The position numbers were made by a program, and so were the translations under genes. The notes beneath the pieces were generated by a model. The model did no database searches. It saw only the letters and a program-made list of their open reading frames with translations, and had not been told where the DNA came from. A stretch of 64,000 nt of DNA from Bosea sp. Tri-49 (GTDB taxonomy: Bacteria > Pseudomonadota > Alphaproteobacteria > Rhizobiales > Beijerinckiaceae), in assembly GCF_003952665.1 (NCBI RefSeq), contig NZ_CP017947.1, positions 310,001 through 374,000 of the forward strand, given 5' to 3'. Positions 26,553-34,883 of the stretch are shown one piece after another. How positions within the stretch are numbered: position 1 is the first letter of the stretch; every line of letters begins with the position of its first letter.

Positions 26553-27015
26553 CTAGGGCAGCCTATAGATTTTTGCCTCGTCGGCCTTCTCGCGGGGACC
26601 CTTGAACGATGCGTGCCGCAGCTTTTCGTCATGCGTCCAGCCGCGATAGGTGATCTCAGCTGCGAGCTTTGGCTTGACGCAGACGACGCCCTTGCGGCTC
26701 AGGCCACGAGCCCCGCGGCGACGTTGCAGTGATCCGGTCGAGCTGCTTGCGAATTGCGGTTGCGCTCGCATTCGTGAAGCCCGTCCCAACGCTGCCGACA
26801 TAGGCCAGGCCGTAGTTGCCATGTGCCGCAAGCAGCAGCCGGCCGATGCCGCCAAGCGCCGCGCTGGACGGCTCATAGCCGATGATAAGGAAGGTGTCCG
26901 ACTGGATGCATTTGATCTTGAGCCAGTCACCACCGCGGCGGGGGCGATAGGGCGCGTCGCGCCGTTTGGCGATAATGCCTTCAAGACTGAGCCGGCAGGC
27001 CTCTACCAGGAATGC
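26553..27015 (-). pseudogene. Remnant of an ATP-dependent DNA ligase (LigD-type), frameshifted
   Basis: Reading the minus strand from about 27015, one frame gives SLEGIIAKRRDAPYRP (motif IV), GGDWLKIKCIQSDTFLIIGY (motif V) and YVGSVGTGFTNASATAI, stopping after RITATSPRGSWP. The sequence resumes in another frame as GVVCVKPKLAAEITYRGWTH and LRHASFKGPREKADEAKIY, the OB-fold end of LigD-family ligases, with its true stop at 26553. The N-terminal adenylation half (KxDG lysine) is absent. So this is a 5'-truncated and frameshifted ligase of the NHEJ type, not functional. Confidence 0.85.
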
Positions 27016-27035
27016 CGCGCCGTCCGCTTCTGGGG

Positions 27036-27167
27036 GTGATTATAAAGCTCGCGATCGATGGCAGCACCGACGTCGACCTGCTCTTCGATTCACTGACCTT
27101 GGCCAAACTGCAATCCGCGCTCGCGAAAATGGATCAGCGGCACGCGGACGTGCGCCCACCACAGTAA
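27036..27167 (+). CDS. Small ORF, possibly truncated
   Basis: 43 aa from GTG 27036: IIKLAIDGSTDVDLLFDSLT, then AKLQSALAKMDQRHADVRPP. It reads like a real soluble peptide but has no clear ribosome site and abuts the ligase remnant, so its 5' end may be missing. A good terminator follows 9 nt after the stop, which supports transcription. Not recognised. Confidence 0.4.
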   Translation: MIIKLAIDGSTDVDLLFDSLTLAKLQSALAKMDQRHADVRPPQ

Positions 27168-27175
27168 GACGAAAG

Positions 27176-27208
27176 AGCCCCGCCGGGGTTGCCGACGGGG
27201 CTTAAAAT
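27176..27208 (+). terminator. Rho-independent terminator
   Basis: AGCCCCG (27176-27182) pairs with CGGGGCT (27196-27202), followed by TAAAA. Same GCCCCG-type stem as the terminators at 27512-27548 and 28059-28095. Confidence 0.6.
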
Positions 27209-27511
27209 GGATGCCTCTCGCCGGCATGTGCTGGGGAGCGACTGGATCAGCGAGAGGCATGGCGCTGGTGGGACGCCGCGCTCAGGCTAGCACGTCACGA
27301 GGAAAGAAAAAGCCGCCATGAGGAGCCCAACAGCCCCTCGCCGACGATGCGGCTGGGCAGCGTGCCATATCGACGAGGGGCGTGGCGCTCGGGACCAGCC
27401 GGGCGCCGCAACCTGAACTCGCTACGACGTCCTTTGATCCGGGTGACGTGCAGGGAAACAGCCATCGTGCGGTGCCGTACGCTCTGGAGTTTCGTTTAAG
27501 ACCCCATGCCC
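27209..27511. other. Stretch without a supported gene
   Basis: A minus-strand frame (27282-27518) is open but is rich in Trp, Arg and Cys with no family likeness. I see no RNA gene or repeat here. Confidence 0.4.
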
Positions 27512-27548
27512 GAACCAAATAAGCCCCGCGCGAGTGTGCTAGCGGGGC
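27512..27548 (-). terminator. Rho-independent terminator
   Basis: On the minus strand GCCCCGC (27548-27542) pairs with GCGGGGC (27529-27523), then TTATTTGG. It lies just after the stop of the 27555-27761 gene. Confidence 0.65.
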
Positions 27549-27554
27549 AAGGCG

Positions 27555-27761
27555 TCAGGGGCTTTGTCGAAACCGTTCAAGAGCTCGCCGGGCCAGATCT
27601 TCGGCAAGAGTGGCGAAGCTCGCCACGATATAGGCCAGCCGCGTCCGCTCTCGCTCAGTGTGCGCCTGAGGAATGCTCGATTTGATCTGAGCCAATGCAG
27701 CATCCAGTGCCGCGCCCGCCCGAGCTAGCTTGACGGGATCGGTCAATGATGAAAATGGCAT
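27555..27761 (-). CDS. Small helical hypothetical protein
   Basis: 68 aa: SSLTDPVKLARAGAALDAAL, then IKSSIPQAHTERERTRLAYI and LAEDLARRALERFRQ. Two amphipathic helices, no membrane segment; not recognised. ATG 27761 follows a purine-rich GGGGGAAGGAG tract that runs into the start codon. A terminator follows directly, so it is probably a real monocistronic gene. Confidence 0.55.
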   Translation of the reverse strand: MPFSSLTDPVKLARAGAALDAALAQIKSSIPQAHTERERTRLAYIVASFATLAEDLARRALERFRQSP

Positions 27762-27964
27762 CTCCTTCCCCCAAGGTGTCAGCTCGGGGGTGGAATTAGC
27801 GCAAGCATCGGGCTTTCAAGTTTTTGAAATTGGACGTGCACGAGTGACACCGCCCAGGGGAATGTGAACAGCAGTTCACAACCGTGTAAGCATCACCGAA
27901 CGAACCAATTCCGTTTGGAACGAACGGGGGTTACCTTTGTAGCCGCGGCAATTCGAGACTCGAT

Positions 27965-28045
27965 ATGACAGTGCCTGTTGGATGGCTCTATACGGCAGCT
28001 GTTGCCGTGATCGGGTTTGCGTGCTGGCAAGTCCTCAATCCTTAG
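27965..28045 (+). CDS. Very small membrane ORF
   Basis: 26 aa, almost entirely one membrane helix (VGWLYTAAVAVIGFACWQVL). No ribosome site or family. The surrounding 27762-28058 holds nothing else I can support. Listed because similar tiny membrane ORFs recur in this window. Confidence 0.25.
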   Translation: MTVPVGWLYTAAVAVIGFACWQVLNP

Positions 28046-28058
28046 CAGTCTCTTTGGC

Positions 28059-28095
28059 TGAAAAGAAAACGCCCCGCCGGCAGTGCCAGCGGGGC
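28059..28095 (-). terminator. Rho-independent terminator
   Basis: Minus strand: GCCCCGC (28095-28089), loop, GCGGGGC (28077-28071), then GTTTTCTTTTC. It ends the phage-like pair 29056-28156. Confidence 0.75.
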
Positions 28096-28155
28096 TGAGT
28101 TGGCTTGGTCAAGGAGACCTTTGGAACGCGCTGTGGATCAACCGGTTCCAGCAGC

Positions 28156-28755
28156 TCACGAGGGTCCGCGTCGCTCCAAAGTACGCATCCGATCGTCGAG
28201 GTTCTTGAGGAAGTCGCGCGCGCTGACGAGGTCGGTGTTGAAGCGCTCCAGATTGTCGATCTGCCGCTGCACGCTCTCGATCTGGCGGTAGTGGCCACGC
28301 CACTTCTCTTCATGTTCACCGCGAGCAACGGTCACCCGGTCGACTGCCTGGACATCTTCGCGCAGACGCGACAGGTCCGTCAGCGTTCGCGCCGATCGCA
28401 CATCGAGCTCGCCGCGTGTGACGGCGGCATCGCGCAGCTTCTCGACCCCGACCTCAAGCCGCTCTGTGGAGCTGCGGATTGGCAGATAGGCAAGCGTCCC
28501 GATCGAGGTCATGAACGCGAGCAGGAAGCCGGCCGACATGATCATGATCGTCCACTGCGGCCGACCGCGCTCCTCGATCTTGGTCGCCAGCCCTGAGATC
28601 GCACCGTTCAATGCCCCGAATTGCGTCTGGAAGGCCTGGTTGAGATCCTGGATGTCTCGCTCGATCCCAGAAACGCGGGTGCGCAGGATACCCAGCTCTT
28701 CCCGATCACTTTGCGACCATCCGACATATGCCCCGGGGCGATCACCGGTCTGGCG
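28156..28755 (-). CDS. Phage-like membrane/coiled-coil protein, start codon unclear
   Basis: The C-terminal 150 residues carry a membrane segment (TIMIMSAGFLLAFMTSIGTL) and a long coiled coil (REDVQAVDRV...IESVQRQIDNLERF), like proteins that sit beside holins in Rhizobiales prophages. The frame continues upstream without a stop through YVGWSQSDREELGILRTR and DIQDLNQAFQTQFGALNG, which clearly belongs to the protein, up to an AGGAG about 28755. No ATG, GTG or TTG follows that ribosome site; the first TTG is at 28611, after about 45 conserved-looking residues. Either a rare start (ATC) or a lost one. Confidence 0.5.
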   Translation of the reverse strand, partial: RQTGDRPGAYVGWSQSDREELGILRTRVSGIERDIQDLNQAFQTQFGALNGAISGLATKIEERGRPQWTIMIMSAGFLLAFMTSIGTLAYLPIRSSTERLEVGVEKLRDAAVTRGELDVRSARTLTDLSRLREDVQAVDRVTVARGEHEEKWRGHYRQIESVQRQIDNLERFNTDLVSARDFLKNLDDRMRTLERRGPS

Positions 28756-28789
28756 CGGCCTGATAGGTGTCGTCTCCTGTCGCGGCGCG

Positions 28790-29056
28790 TCAGCGGGTCG
28801 TCACCGCGGGATCATCGACCGTCGTTGCGATATCGGCCGTGGTGACGATCTTCGTCACCTCTGGCAAGACGGCAGCCGATGCGACAAGGCCGGCCTTGCG
28901 GCGGACGTAGAGGCTCCAGGCCGTTGGGATTGCCCACATAACGAAGGCGACGATCACCAGCTCGCCGGAGGCATCGATGAAGCCCTTTGCAGCAAGGGCG
29001 CCTGCAGCGCTCTGCACGAGGGTGCGCAAGAAGCTGAGGATCTGTTCGCTTATGAT
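28790..29056 (-). CDS. Holin-like protein (Pam3-gp28 type), start codon unclear
   Basis: About 88 aa: SEQILSFLRTLVQSAAGALA, AKGFIDASGELVIVAFVMW, then SLYVRRKAGL and a polar tail. The N-terminal pattern resembles the Pam3-gp28 family of putative phage holins. The expected start after AGGAG (29064-29060) reads ATC (29056) then ATA (29053); there is no ATG, GTG or TTG within reach. So translation would need a rare start or the gene is silent. It lies upstream of the coiled-coil gene with only 30-odd nt between. Confidence 0.5.
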   Translation of the reverse strand: MISEQILSFLRTLVQSAAGALAAKGFIDASGELVIVAFVMWAIPTAWSLYVRRKAGLVASAAVLPEVTKIVTTADIATTVDDPAVTTR

Positions 29057-29132
29057 GTTCTCCTGGAGGTGACGAAACGTAAATTCGCCGCTACCGTCGC
29101 CGGCGGTGCGCGGTGAGGGCGTTGCGATCGTG

Positions 29133-29228
29133 ATGGAAAAGTTGATGGCCAATAACCTGCGCGCGATGTGGCTCAGGGTGGCGCTGGTGATCGCGATCGG
29201 AACCGCCCTAGCCCTGCCGATTCTCTGA
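29133..29228 (+). CDS. Very small membrane ORF
   Basis: 31 aa with one hydrophobic helix (LRVALVIAIGTALALPIL) after a basic start. GTGAGGG lies 14 nt upstream. No family; low confidence. Confidence 0.25.
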   Translation: MEKLMANNLRAMWLRVALVIAIGTALALPIL

Positions 29229-29690
29229 TCCGCTTGCGTGTATTTCTGCATGGCCAGACACGTCTGGCCGTGGTTGCCCCTTGTCGGCATAACAATATGC
29301 ATCAACTTCAATTTGGTGAGCCATCGAGACGCCGGAGATCCGGGAAGCGATCACCGCCATCATGGAAGGCGGCCTGGACGCCTTCGACCTGCGGGCCAGG
29401 AAGTACCGGGTCGACCTCCCGGCCTAGCCGGAGAGGGAATGTGCGGTGGCCAATGCAGGAATCAAAAAACGCTCAATGCAGGATTCATGAAATTACGACA
29501 CGGGCAGCGCCAATATCTGTTCTCTGGCAAATGTAGATTCGCATAAGGTATCTTATGGAACCTAGAAGCGATTTCATGTCTGTTGGGTTCCGGTGCGTGA
29601 GCGGGCTGGATGTAGCCGTCCACCGCATGGAATCGCAAACAATATGCATCCGGCAAAAGGGCTCGAAGAACTGCGGAGCATAGCCCGATC
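29229..29690. other. Gene-poor stretch with a possible gene tail
   Basis: The only protein-like piece is plus 29320-29427, with no start: IETPEIREAITAIMEGGLDA, then DLRARKYRVDLPA and a stop. It looks like the C-terminal 30 residues of a lost gene. The rest shows nothing I can name. Confidence 0.35.
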
Positions 29691-30026
29691 TCACCGACCA
29701 AGTAAGCGGCGCTCAAGCAACGCTTGTAGGTCGCGACGACCATCGGCGACAACGAGGATAAAGACCTTATTGCCGCTGACGCGATAGATCAGGCGGTAAG
29801 GATCGAGCAGAATCTGCCGGAATTCCCGAACCCCCAGCACCTCGAGTACCCTGGGAAAGCTACCTCGCTCCGGGTGGTGTTCCAGTGTATGGATTTTCTC
29901 GAGGAATGCGTCGAGCAACGACTCGGCCGCCTCCCTTGAACGGTGTTCCAGCAGGTATCGGTGAATGGATTCGAGGTCATCTTCGGCGCCTCGCGTCAGT
30001 TCGACCTCGAAGCGGCCTTCCTTCAT
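29691..30026 (-). CDS. RelE/ParE-family toxin of a type II TA pair
   Basis: 111 aa. ELTRGAEDDLESIHRYLLE, then SFPRVLEVLGVREFRQILLD, PYRLIYRVSGNKVFILVVA and DGRRDLQALLERRLL follow the RelE/ParE fold, closest in pattern to ParE (gyrase-type) toxins. The ATG at 30026 overlaps the antitoxin stop by one base (TGATG), so toxin translation depends on the antitoxin. Target (gyrase or ribosome) cannot be told from sequence alone. Confidence 0.85.
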   Translation of the reverse strand: MKEGRFEVELTRGAEDDLESIHRYLLEHRSREAAESLLDAFLEKIHTLEHHPERGSFPRVLEVLGVREFRQILLDPYRLIYRVSGNKVFILVVADGRRDLQALLERRLLGR

Positions 30027-30301
30027 CAACGATCGGCCGCTTTTGCGCGCAACCTTTCGACAACGCCGCGAACGGGCGAGGTCTTGCCGGCATCGATATC
30101 CTGATTGCCGATGGCTAGCAGCTTTAGCAGTGCGAGCGTCTCTTGCGTCTGCTCGAAAGAGGCGACGTCCTGGATAACGGCCCTGGCTTCGCCATTCTGC
30201 GTGATCACCATGGGCTCCCGCTTCTCGGCGAGGCTTAAAAGGATATCGGCTGCATTGGCCTTCAAATAGCTGATCGGTTTGACCTGGGCCGAGTATCGCA
30301 T
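30026..30301 (-). CDS. Phd/YefM-type antitoxin
   Basis: 91 aa. YSAQVKPISYLKANAADILL, then REPMVITQNGEARAVIQDV is the Phd/YefM DNA-binding N-terminus; the C-terminal helix (LLKLLAIGNQDIDAGKTSPV) would bind the toxin. It precedes the toxin in the usual order. Interlocking inverted repeats lie at 30315-30339, 14 nt upstream of the ATG, and are the likely autoregulatory operator. Confidence 0.88.
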   Translation of the reverse strand: MRYSAQVKPISYLKANAADILLSLAEKREPMVITQNGEARAVIQDVASFEQTQETLALLKLLAIGNQDIDAGKTSPVRGVVERLRAKAADR

Positions 30302-30314
30302 GGCTGCCTCGATC

Positions 30315-30339
30315 TAAATTCAGACCGAATTTAGTCTGA
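30315..30339. promoter_or_regulatory. Probable TA operator: two interlocking inverted repeats
   Basis: TAAATTC-N5-GAATTTA (30315-30333) and TCAGAC-N8-GTCTGA (30320-30339) are both perfect and share bases. Position just upstream of the antitoxin fits autorepression. Confidence 0.6.
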
Positions 30340-30378
30340 GCGCGTGCGGGCCGCAAGAGCTAATCGTACGGTCTGAGC

Positions 30379-32529
30379 TCAAGTGGCCGATCTGTCGGCA
30401 TCGCCAAACCCGCGCTGCAGGCTCTTGAGGTTTTCCGCAGCTTGAGCGACGGAACTGCTTGTAGAAGACGGTTCGCCAAGAGCCTGCATCATTATGGCGA
30501 AGGTCGCCTCCTGTTCGTCCCCGGCAGCCGCGATGATCCCGCGCAGATCGCAATCTTCGCCGACCGGCGCCGGCGGTGTCCCGAGGCTCAATTCCCCGGA
30601 AGGCTTCGTACTCACCCGAGGTGCAGAGGCCTTGACGGGCTCTGTCCGCTGCGTGGGGCTGGTCATGGTGACTGGCGACATATCCGGAGGTTTCCAGTTT
30701 GCCGGTGCTCTCTCCGAGGCCGCCCGCTCGGCCTTTGCAGCGGTTCTGGGGAGCTGCTCCGTTTCGCTTTGCCGCGCATGCGCCGATGGGCTGATCGTCC
30801 CGCCAAGTGGCTTATCCAGCCAGCCATCGAGGCGCGGCAGTGCGGGTGGAGACCCCTTCGCGGCCTCATAGAGCCGGCGATACGGCTTGTCGCGATAGTG
30901 CCGAATCTTGGTGAGCTCGAACGATGGGGAGTTCTTCACCATCAGGATCGAGAGCCGCGCCGACATCTCGCGCAGCTCGAGCGGGCTTCGGAGCGGGCGC
31001 GGCGTGTAGTGCGGTGCCCAGACGCGTGGCGAGAAGACCCCCTGCCCGGGCCGCATGACCGGCGTCTTGTAGATCTGCGTGGTCTCGCCGAGCATCTCCG
31101 ACACGAATCCCGAGGTTTCCAGGTCGTTGATCTGGATGAACAGCTTGATCTGCGAGCCCGAGACCGTGGTGATGCGGGTGTTGCGGCCATAGAGTTCGTC
31201 GAGCTGGGCGATGTCCTGCATAATAATCGCCATGCGGAAGCCATAGCCGGCGGAGATCGTGATTTTCGAGATCAGCGAGTCCATCCGCCCGACATGGTAG
31301 AACTCATCGAGCATGAGCAGGACCTGATGCGGTTCGTCGGGCCCTGGGATTTTTTCCATCAGCAGGTCGTGGATCTGCTGGAACAGGATGCGGATCAGCG
31401 GCCGGAAGATCGCGAGTTCCGCGATGCTGCAGCCGATGAAGATGGTCATCGGGTAGCGGCGCAATGCGCGGATGTCGAAGTCGGAGGTCTCGGTCGCGGC
31501 CGAAATCAGTCCGTTGTTCCACAGGCTCATCGCCATGTTGATGTTGAACACGGCGCTGTTGCGGGTTTCCGGCTCGAGCGCGATGTACTGGTTGAAGCTG
31601 TCGACGACCCAGGTCGGCAGATGCTCGCTTTCAGTCTTCACGATCGCCCGCAGGACGGTCGAGATGTCCTTGCCGGTCGTCGTCATGCGCGCAACGCTGC
31701 GCATGTGCTGTGCGGCGGCCGTCAGCGGCGACGAGAGTACGTACCCGATCAGCGCCGAGAGCAGGAGGCGCCCTGCCCCGGCCCAAGTGTCGTCGGCCTT
31801 TTCGGGAATAACAAAGCTCGCGACGACAAGGCAGTCCGTTGCCATACGCTCGTCGCGGCGCACGAAATCGAGCGGATTGTAGCGATGGGTATCGGGTGAG
31901 CCCGGCGAGAACATGAAGACCTTGTTGCCCTGCTGCTGCCGGTGGCCGGCGAGGGCTTCGAAATTCTCGCGCTTTGGATCGAAGAACACGGCCGAGCCCT
32001 GCCAGAGATAGCCGTTCGGCAGCACAAAGCCGGTGCCCTTGCCCGACCGGGACGGTCCGACGACGAGGATATGAGCCGGCTCGTCCGAGCGGATGGTGAC
32101 GCCGTTCAGCGTGCCGAGGATGATGCCTCTTTTGGCGGTGAGGCCCTGTTTCGCGGCCTCCATGAAGGTTCCGAAGCGGGCCGCGCCAAACGGCATCTGC
32201 CGACGATTGATCAGCCCGATGACGACGAGGCCGACACCGAGCGCGACGACGGCGCCGGCAGCATAGCCGGCACGGATCAGCGCCTCGGTGCGGGTCGGCG
32301 GAAAGATCAGCCGCTCATGGAAGTGCCGCCAGGCGATGAAGGCGAAATCAGAGGAGCGGTCGGCGTTCTGCATCCGAAGCAAGGCCCAACGCTGCGATCC
32401 TTCGCTCGGAAACCGCGACGGCGCCCAGCGCAGGCCAACAACCACCTCATAGGCGAGGCCCCAGAGCAGCCAGAAGGCAATCAGCGCCAGGATGGCAATG
32501 CCGATCCTATAGACGACGATGCGCGCCAT
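30379..32529 (-). CDS. virD4: Type IV coupling protein VirD4/TraG
   Basis: 716 aa. Hexameric inner-membrane ATPase that hands DNA or protein substrates to the T4SS. Two N-terminal membrane segments (VVYRIGIAILALIAFWLLWG; AAGAVVALGVGLVVIGLI), Walker A VVGPSRSGKG, the early motif SAVFFDPKRENF and Walker B-like VLLMLDEFYHVG with AIIMQDIAQL. The Pro/Ser/Ala-rich C-terminal 150 residues are variable. It overlaps virB11 by 23 nt and is the last gene of the operon. With virD4 present the system is equipped for conjugation, although no relaxase is in the window. Confidence 0.93.
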   Translation of the reverse strand: MARIVVYRIGIAILALIAFWLLWGLAYEVVVGLRWAPSRFPSEGSQRWALLRMQNADRSSDFAFIAWRHFHERLIFPPTRTEALIRAGYAAGAVVALGVGLVVIGLINRRQMPFGAARFGTFMEAAKQGLTAKRGIILGTLNGVTIRSDEPAHILVVGPSRSGKGTGFVLPNGYLWQGSAVFFDPKRENFEALAGHRQQQGNKVFMFSPGSPDTHRYNPLDFVRRDERMATDCLVVASFVIPEKADDTWAGAGRLLLSALIGYVLSSPLTAAAQHMRSVARMTTTGKDISTVLRAIVKTESEHLPTWVVDSFNQYIALEPETRNSAVFNINMAMSLWNNGLISAATETSDFDIRALRRYPMTIFIGCSIAELAIFRPLIRILFQQIHDLLMEKIPGPDEPHQVLLMLDEFYHVGRMDSLISKITISAGYGFRMAIIMQDIAQLDELYGRNTRITTVSGSQIKLFIQINDLETSGFVSEMLGETTQIYKTPVMRPGQGVFSPRVWAPHYTPRPLRSPLELREMSARLSILMVKNSPSFELTKIRHYRDKPYRRLYEAAKGSPPALPRLDGWLDKPLGGTISPSAHARQSETEQLPRTAAKAERAASERAPANWKPPDMSPVTMTSPTQRTEPVKASAPRVSTKPSGELSLGTPPAPVGEDCDLRGIIAAAGDEQEATFAIMMQALGEPSSTSSSVAQAAENLKSLQRGFGDADRSAT

Positions 32530-33565
32530 GGCCCCCCTCCTCTCCCTGGCGCTCCTTGGGCCATTCCGCCATCCGCGCGAAATAAATCGCCGACGTGCCG
32601 CGCCAGCCGCCGATCTTGGTCTGCTGGATCACGATCGGCAGGACCGACTTGATGTAGGCGATAATCTCCTCGCGCTTCAGGCCGAGCCCGGCCTGCATCA
32701 CCATGAGTGCAAGCTGCTCGAAGGCGCCGGTGGGGCTGTCGGCATGAACCGTGGTGATGCTGCCGGGATGGCCGGTGTTGATCGCACGGAGAAAGGAATA
32801 GGCCTCCGCGCCCCGGATCTCGCCGAGGAAGATCCGGTCGGGGCGCAGGCGCAGCGACGCCTGCAGCAGCATCTCGACGGTGATGCGCGCCTCGCCCTGG
32901 TCGCCTTTCGAGGCGATCAGCGGCAGATAGTTCTGCTGGATCGGCCTGACCTCGCGGGTATCCTCGATGGTGATGATCCGCTCGTCGGCCGGAACCTCTT
33001 TGAGGATCGCGTTGAGGAAGGTGGTCTTGCCTGAGCTGGTGCCGCCGGAGAGCAGGATCGAATACCGACTGACCACGGCGAGCTTGATAAAATCCTCGAT
33101 CCGTCCCGCATCGAGATGCTCGCAGAGCGCCTGGTCGGCTTCGGTCAGAAACCCCTCCCCGGCCGTCTCCACCTGCTTGAACGAGCCGAGCTTGCGGTAA
33201 TCGTCGAGTCGCATCTCCTTGATCACCTGCTTGCGGATGGCGAAGGCACCGCCAGCTGTAGTCGCCGGCGGAATGACGCCCTGGAAGCGTTCGCCAGTCG
33301 GAAGTGCCGCTGACAACAGCGGGTGCTCCTCGTTGACACTCTGCCCGGAATGGCCGGCGATGCGCTCGGCGAGATGGCGGATCGCCTGCTCGGTCAGTTG
33401 CGGAACGTCGTGACGCTCCATCGCGGATTGGCCGAAGCGCTCGACCCAGATCACGCCCGGGCCATTGGCGCAGATCTCGACGACCTGGTCGTCGTCCAGC
33501 CAAGGCCGCAGAGGCGAAAGCGCGCGGTCAAGGAAGACCGTGAGGTTTCTGGATGGTGCGCTCAC
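32507..33565 (-). CDS. virB11: T4SS ATPase VirB11
   Basis: 352 aa, normal length. Hexameric traffic ATPase on the inner face of the membrane. Seen: LRPWLDDDQVVEICANGPG, Walker A LLSGGTSSGKTTFLNA, the Asp box IITIEDTREV, RPDRIFLGEIRGAEAYSFLR (Walker B) and INTGHPGSITTVHADSP (His box). GTG start; overlaps virB10 by 38 nt and virD4 by 23 nt, so the three are co-translated. Confidence 0.95.
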   Translation of the reverse strand: MSAPSRNLTVFLDRALSPLRPWLDDDQVVEICANGPGVIWVERFGQSAMERHDVPQLTEQAIRHLAERIAGHSGQSVNEEHPLLSAALPTGERFQGVIPPATTAGGAFAIRKQVIKEMRLDDYRKLGSFKQVETAGEGFLTEADQALCEHLDAGRIEDFIKLAVVSRYSILLSGGTSSGKTTFLNAILKEVPADERIITIEDTREVRPIQQNYLPLIASKGDQGEARITVEMLLQASLRLRPDRIFLGEIRGAEAYSFLRAINTGHPGSITTVHADSPTGAFEQLALMVMQAGLGLKREEIIAYIKSVLPIVIQQTKIGGWRGTSAIYFARMAEWPKERQGEEGGHGAHRRL

Positions 33566-34874
33566 GCCTGAGCTCCCGCAGCGCCTCCTTCACCGGATCG
33601 GGATAAAGGGACGAGAAATCGAGATCCCGCCGGACGAAGACGATGATCCGGATACCCTGGTCGAGATGGATCGTCGGCGGGATGTTGATCGAATTCTTGA
33701 GCGCCTCCTGGGCGATGTTGGTCAAGGTTTGCGAGACATTCTGGGCGGCGATCTGCCTCGCCTGCAGGGAGAGCTGGTTCTGCCCGACGCCGGTCTGGGT
33801 CTGCGTGACCGCGCCAGTGACGGGGTCGGTCGTGGTGACGACCGTGCCATTGCCGGTGCTGTCGTAGTTCTGGCCGAAGCCGCTGAGGAACTGCGCGGCG
33901 CCGCCGACGAGGGACAGCATGATCGCCGCGCCGAAGCGCTCAAGATAATGGTTGTCGACGGTGCCGGCGCTGCCGGCCCGGCCGAGATCGTCAGTGCCGT
34001 TCGAACCGAGCTGGATCGAGACGCCGTCGGAACGCAGCAATCGTGTCCAGACGACGAAGACACGGGTCTGGCCGCGGGTCAGGCCGGATTTGTACTCGCC
34101 GACGAGCCGGCTGCCGGCCGGGATCAGGATGCGTCGGCCGTCGTACGACCAGACATTTTCGGTAACGACGGCACGCACCATGCCGGGCAGGTCGCTCTGG
34201 ACGGCGGTCTCCAGCACGCCGCGGATCAGCGTGCCCTGGGCGACCAACGCATCGATCCGATTGTTCCTGGTTGCGCGCGAGATATCGACGCCGGCGGCCG
34301 ACACCGAGGCGAGGAAGCGGCGATTGGGATCATCGTCTGCGGCCGTCGCGGTTCCCGATGAGCTCTCAAGATTCCCGGCACCGGCGGCCGTCGCACTATT
34401 GTCCGAGATCACCTGCGGGGCGCGCAGACGCTCCCATTTGCGGCGTTCCTCTTCCGCCAGCCGCTGGCGTTCGAACTCGGCCAGACGGCGCGCCTCGTCG
34501 TCGTTAGCCGCTGCGGTCGGGAGGGGAGGTTCGGGCGCGGGTGGCGGCTGGATCGTCTGGGGCGGTGGTGGCGGAGGAGCCGGCGGTTCGACCGGCGCTT
34601 GCGGGATGACGATCGTGCCCTGGTCGGTCTGGGGCCGCGGCGTCGACAGCGACGGCGCCGGAAACTGCGTCGTCGTAAACTCCTCCTTGTCTGGCGTGGT
34701 CATGATGGTCGGGCGCTGATTGGTCGTGCGATAAAGCAGCCAGCCGGCCACGACGAGCGCTCCAGCCGGAATGCCGACCGTAAGCAGGCGGCCGAGCACG
34801 GTGCGGCCGCGGGCGACCGAGGTCGCGGCCGCGGCCTCCAGCTCGAAAGCGCGATAGTCGTCAGCGCTCGGCAT
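33528..34874 (-). CDS. virB10: T4SS core-complex protein VirB10
   Basis: 448 aa. Spans the inner membrane once (VGIPAGALVVAGWLLYRTT), then a Pro-rich periplasmic linker (VEPPAPPPPPPQTIQPPPAP), then the TrbI/VirB10 beta-barrel domain: TLIRGVLETAVQSDLPGMVR, RILIPAGSRLVGEYKSG, FVVWTRLLRSDGVSIQLGS. It joins inner and outer membrane parts of the channel. 9 nt after virB9. Confidence 0.95.
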   Translation of the reverse strand: MPSADDYRAFELEAAAATSVARGRTVLGRLLTVGIPAGALVVAGWLLYRTTNQRPTIMTTPDKEEFTTTQFPAPSLSTPRPQTDQGTIVIPQAPVEPPAPPPPPPQTIQPPPAPEPPLPTAAANDDEARRLAEFERQRLAEEERRKWERLRAPQVISDNSATAAGAGNLESSSGTATAADDDPNRRFLASVSAAGVDISRATRNNRIDALVAQGTLIRGVLETAVQSDLPGMVRAVVTENVWSYDGRRILIPAGSRLVGEYKSGLTRGQTRVFVVWTRLLRSDGVSIQLGSNGTDDLGRAGSAGTVDNHYLERFGAAIMLSLVGGAAQFLSGFGQNYDSTGNGTVVTTTDPVTGAVTQTQTGVGQNQLSLQARQIAAQNVSQTLTNIAQEALKNSINIPPTIHLDQGIRIIVFVRRDLDFSSLYPDPVKEALRELRRERTIQKPHGLP

Positions 34875-34883
34875 CGCTTCTCC

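Noticed and set aside
27282..27518. 78-aa minus-strand frame
   Set aside because: Trp/Arg/Cys-rich composition and no ribosome site.
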